Positions 61,807 through 64,000 of a stretch of 64,000 nt of DNA are shown here, in pieces. This DNA is from Pseudomonadota bacterium (GTDB lineage Bacteria; Bdellovibrionota_B; Oligoflexia; Silvanigrellales; Silvanigrellaceae). Position numbers and translations under genes: made by a program. The notes beneath the pieces were generated by a model. That model was not told the DNA's origin and did no database searches. It saw only the letters and a program-made list of their open reading frames with translations. The DNA is taken from NCBI GenBank assembly GCA_009926615.1, contig RFOM01000002.1:1-64000 (forward strand), read 5' to 3'. Within the stretch, counting starts at the first letter, position 1. Every line of letters begins with the position of its first letter.

Positions 61807-63729
61807 ATGGCCACTCAAAATATTCAGGACGCCTTTCAAAAATACGGCATCGAGGGTTGGGGCGCGGGTTATTTCGGAGTTTCAAGCCGCGGAACGGTTC
61901 AGGTTCACCCGTTCGGAAACGAAGAAGTTGCTTTGGACCTCGACAAAATTCTCGAATACGGGTCCGCCCAAAAAATTCAGACTCCGCTGATCCTCCGTTT
62001 TCCGCAAATTCTTGATACGCAATTGACGCGTCTCCACAAAGCTTTCCGCAATGCGATGGAAGAATTCAAATACGCGGGTGACTTGCGTTGCGTGTTTCCG
62101 TTCAAGGTGAACCAGCGCAAAGAATTTATCGACGCCCTTGTTGCAAGCGGCCGGAAGCATGCCTACGGACTTGAAGTCGGCACCAAGGCCGAACTTTTTG
62201 CGGCACTCAGTTACGAGCTTCATCCCGATGCGTTGGTCGTCTGCAACGGATTCAAGGACTCGCATTACATCGAGCTCGCCTTTGAAGCCAAACGCATGGG
62301 TAAGAACATTATCCTTGTCATCGAAGGAACCGACGAACTTAAATTTATTATCGAATACGCAAAGCAAGCCGGTTTTTGCGTGGACGTCGGACTGCGCGCC
62401 AAACTTTATTCCAAGGGTTCGGGACTTTGGGAAAAGTCATCCGGCACCGAAAGCAAGTTCGGCCTCAGTTCGGTTGAAATGATGGAAGCCTTGTGGCTGA
62501 TCGAAGAAGCCGGCCTCAAGGGTTCGCTGGCTATGGTCCACTACCACATCGGTTCGCAGATCACCGAAATCAAACGGGTCAAGAACGCGATGAAGGAAGC
62601 CAGCCGCGTGTTTTCCAAGATCTACAAAAACGGCTTCAACCTGCGCTATCTGAATATCGGCGGCGGCATCGGTGTCGATTACGACGGTTCAAAAACAAGT
62701 TTTTATGCAAGCGCAAACTACACACTGCAGGAGTTTGCCAACGACGTTGTTTATCTGGTTCAGGAAGTCTGTCAGTCGGAAAACTGCCCTCCGCCCACCA
62801 TTGTCAGCGAAAGCGGGCGTGCGGTTGCCGCGTATCATGCCGTACTTGTCACGGACGTGCGCGAAGTCGAAAAAATGGGCGGTGATATTCAGGAAGCTGC
62901 AATCGAAAGCGCGGATCACAAGCTGCTGCGCGACCTGATGAATGTGTATCTGCAGATGAGCAGCAAGAACTATGTCGAGTTTTATCATGACTCAATCGAA
63001 TACCGTGACGAACTTTTCACGTTGTTCGGCTTGGGCTATCTGAGTCTGGAAGAGCGCGCAAAAGCTGAAGTCATCGTCAACGAGATTGCCAACAAGGCGC
63101 TGCACTATCATGCTCTTTCGGGAGTGCAGCTCGAAGAGTTCGAGGAACTCGCCAAGAGCCGCACCAGCAAATATCTCGCAAATTTTTCCATATTCCAGTC
63201 CATTCCCGATTCGTGGAGTATTGAACAGCTGTTTCCGGTCATGCCGCTGACCCGTTTGAACGAACGGACAAGCAAAACCGGTGTGATTATGGACATCACC
63301 TGCGATTCCGACGGCTGTCTGGACAAGTTTGTCGACAAGCGCGACGTCAAGCCGTCTCTTGAATTGCACGTTCCCCATTCCGACACGCCTTATTACATCG
63401 GTTTCTTTTTGGTGGGCGCGTATCAGGAAGCACTCGGCAACAATCACAACCTTTTCGGGGCGGTGAACGAACTGATTATTCAGGTCAGTGCCGACGGACA
63501 GCTTGAAGGTGTCGAAAAGGTGCGCGGTGAAGACGTCGGCGAACTGCTGCGGGTCATGAACTACACCGACGAAGGCATTCTCACGGGATATTCCTCGCAA
63601 TTGAACAAGCGCGTTCAGGAAGGTAAGCTTCAGCGGTCCGATGCCGATCAGATTCTTGGCAAAGTGAAGGGTTATTTTTCCGAATATCCCTATTTGCTGG
63701 TCAAGAGTCGTCTGGAGATCATCGGCTGA
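61807..63729 (+). CDS. speA: Biosynthetic arginine decarboxylase
   Basis: A PLP enzyme that decarboxylates arginine to agmatine, leading to putrescine and spermidine. The 640-residue protein fits SpeA in length. Motifs: YGIEGWGAGYFGVSS, the PLP lysine block FPFKVNQ, YGLEVGTKAEL, CNGFKD, SKFGLS, MVHYHIGSQI, LNIGGGIGVDYDGSKT, SESGRA and, in the C-terminal half, VDITCDSDG-like MDITCDSDG. ATG 61807 is chosen for its GGAGAG ribosome site and the family start; the frame runs further upstream but that overlaps a promoter and the opposing gene. No speB is in view. Confidence 0.95.
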   Translation: MATQNIQDAFQKYGIEGWGAGYFGVSSRGTVQVHPFGNEEVALDLDKILEYGSAQKIQTPLILRFPQILDTQLTRLHKAFRNAMEEFKYAGDLRCVFPFKVNQRKEFIDALVASGRKHAYGLEVGTKAELFAALSYELHPDALVVCNGFKDSHYIELAFEAKRMGKNIILVIEGTDELKFIIEYAKQAGFCVDVGLRAKLYSKGSGLWEKSSGTESKFGLSSVEMMEALWLIEEAGLKGSLAMVHYHIGSQITEIKRVKNAMKEASRVFSKIYKNGFNLRYLNIGGGIGVDYDGSKTSFYASANYTLQEFANDVVYLVQEVCQSENCPPPTIVSESGRAVAAYHAVLVTDVREVEKMGGDIQEAAIESADHKLLRDLMNVYLQMSSKNYVEFYHDSIEYRDELFTLFGLGYLSLEERAKAEVIVNEIANKALHYHALSGVQLEEFEELAKSRTSKYLANFSIFQSIPDSWSIEQLFPVMPLTRLNERTSKTGVIMDITCDSDGCLDKFVDKRDVKPSLELHVPHSDTPYYIGFFLVGAYQEALGNNHNLFGAVNELIIQVSADGQLEGVEKVRGEDVGELLRVMNYTDEGILTGYSSQLNKRVQEGKLQRSDADQILGKVKGYFSEYPYLLVKSRLEIIG

Positions 63730-63818
63730 CGCCGGCAACAAGCTGCTCATTGCCTTGCAGGCCAATCCGGCGGACGCAAAACTTTTGTTTTTGAACTTTG
63801 CCGATAAGGAAGTCTGCA

Positions 63819-64000
63819 ATGCGCCGTCTTGCCGTTTGTGTTTCGATGTCCACGCTTTTTGCCGTGCCTGCAGCCGAATCTGCGCAGGGCTTGCGGGTGA
63901 TTCGCAGTGAAAGTTCCGAACAGACCGATCTTGCCCTGACAGTTTATTCCAACGGCAGAGCGATGATCCGCGATCGCCGCAAAATCAGTTTTGAAAAGGG
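63819..64000 (+). CDS. Secreted protein, 3' end cut by the window, DUF4139-like start
   Basis: The first 60 residues only. MRRLAVCVSMSTLFAVPAAESAQG is a signal peptide, followed by VIRSESSEQTDLALTVYSNGRAMIRDRRKISF. The VTVYxNGRAxVRxRR pattern resembles the N-terminal strand of DUF4139/DUF4140 proteins, but the fragment is too short to be certain. The ATG at 63819 follows TAAGGAAG. It lies 89 bases after speA; the gap shows no clear terminator. Confidence 0.6.
   Translation, partial: MRRLAVCVSMSTLFAVPAAESAQGLRVIRSESSEQTDLALTVYSNGRAMIRDRRKISFEK

Noticed and set aside
1..64000. tRNA genes, insertion sequences, prophage or attachment sites
   Set aside because: I saw no cloverleaf-like sequence, transposase, integrase or long direct repeat; a dedicated tRNA scan was not possible.

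Overview
The window comes from a Gram-negative bacterium of moderate GC. Nearly every base is coding, no stretch of 300 bases lacks a gene, and I see no tRNA, rRNA, insertion sequence, prophage or CRISPR array. Gram-negative markers include predicted lipoproteins, LspA, a GspC-like protein and PlsB. A complete lower mevalonate pathway together with a DUF2232-type gene between rpsF and rplI, a TrpR-type repressor, RarD and a eukaryote-like ABCC exporter suggests the Bdellovibrionota or another former deltaproteobacterial lineage. That placement is inference and is only moderately supported.

Layout. 0-5 kb: ribosomal genes rpsF and rplI around a polytopic membrane protein (rpsR is missing from its usual place), a TPR membrane protein, a TrpR-family regulator and two small secreted proteins. 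5-8.3 kb, minus strand: a secreted SOUL-MsrB-MsrA fusion and glutamine-dependent NAD synthetase. 8.4-16.7 kb, plus strand: a branched-chain amino acid ABC importer (livKHMGF) running into panC and plsB. 16.7-26 kb: paired membrane and anchored proteins of unknown function, a GYF-like membrane protein, rarD-glpD, a cysteine desulfurase and rpmF. 26-31 kb: a GspC-like PDZ protein and an alr-queA-tgt operon. 31-38.5 kb: a large Ala/Pro-repeat membrane protein and a run of genes of unknown function.

38.7-46.3 kb is the clearest pathway: fni-mvaA-mvaK2-mvaD-mvaK1, a tightly packed mevalonate operon that turns HMG-CoA into IPP and DMAPP, followed by a patatin-type lipase. 46.4-56.5 kb: an FN3-like membrane protein, a FemAB/GNAT-like protein, a single-chain ABCC/MRP-type exporter with asymmetric ATP sites, a tandem PilZ protein, and one polypeptide joining a LuxE-type acyl ligase to a LuxC-type acyl reductase. 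56.5-64 kb: lspA, clpC, an HD-GYP protein, speA and the start of a secreted protein.

The most unusual items are the LuxE-LuxC fusion without luciferase genes, the four-cysteine SOUL-MsrB-MsrA protein, the eukaryote-like ABCC transporter, and a recurring TTTGACTCA box found upstream of four unrelated genes. Most other genes are standard housekeeping functions. All functional calls were made by reading motifs, without a database search.
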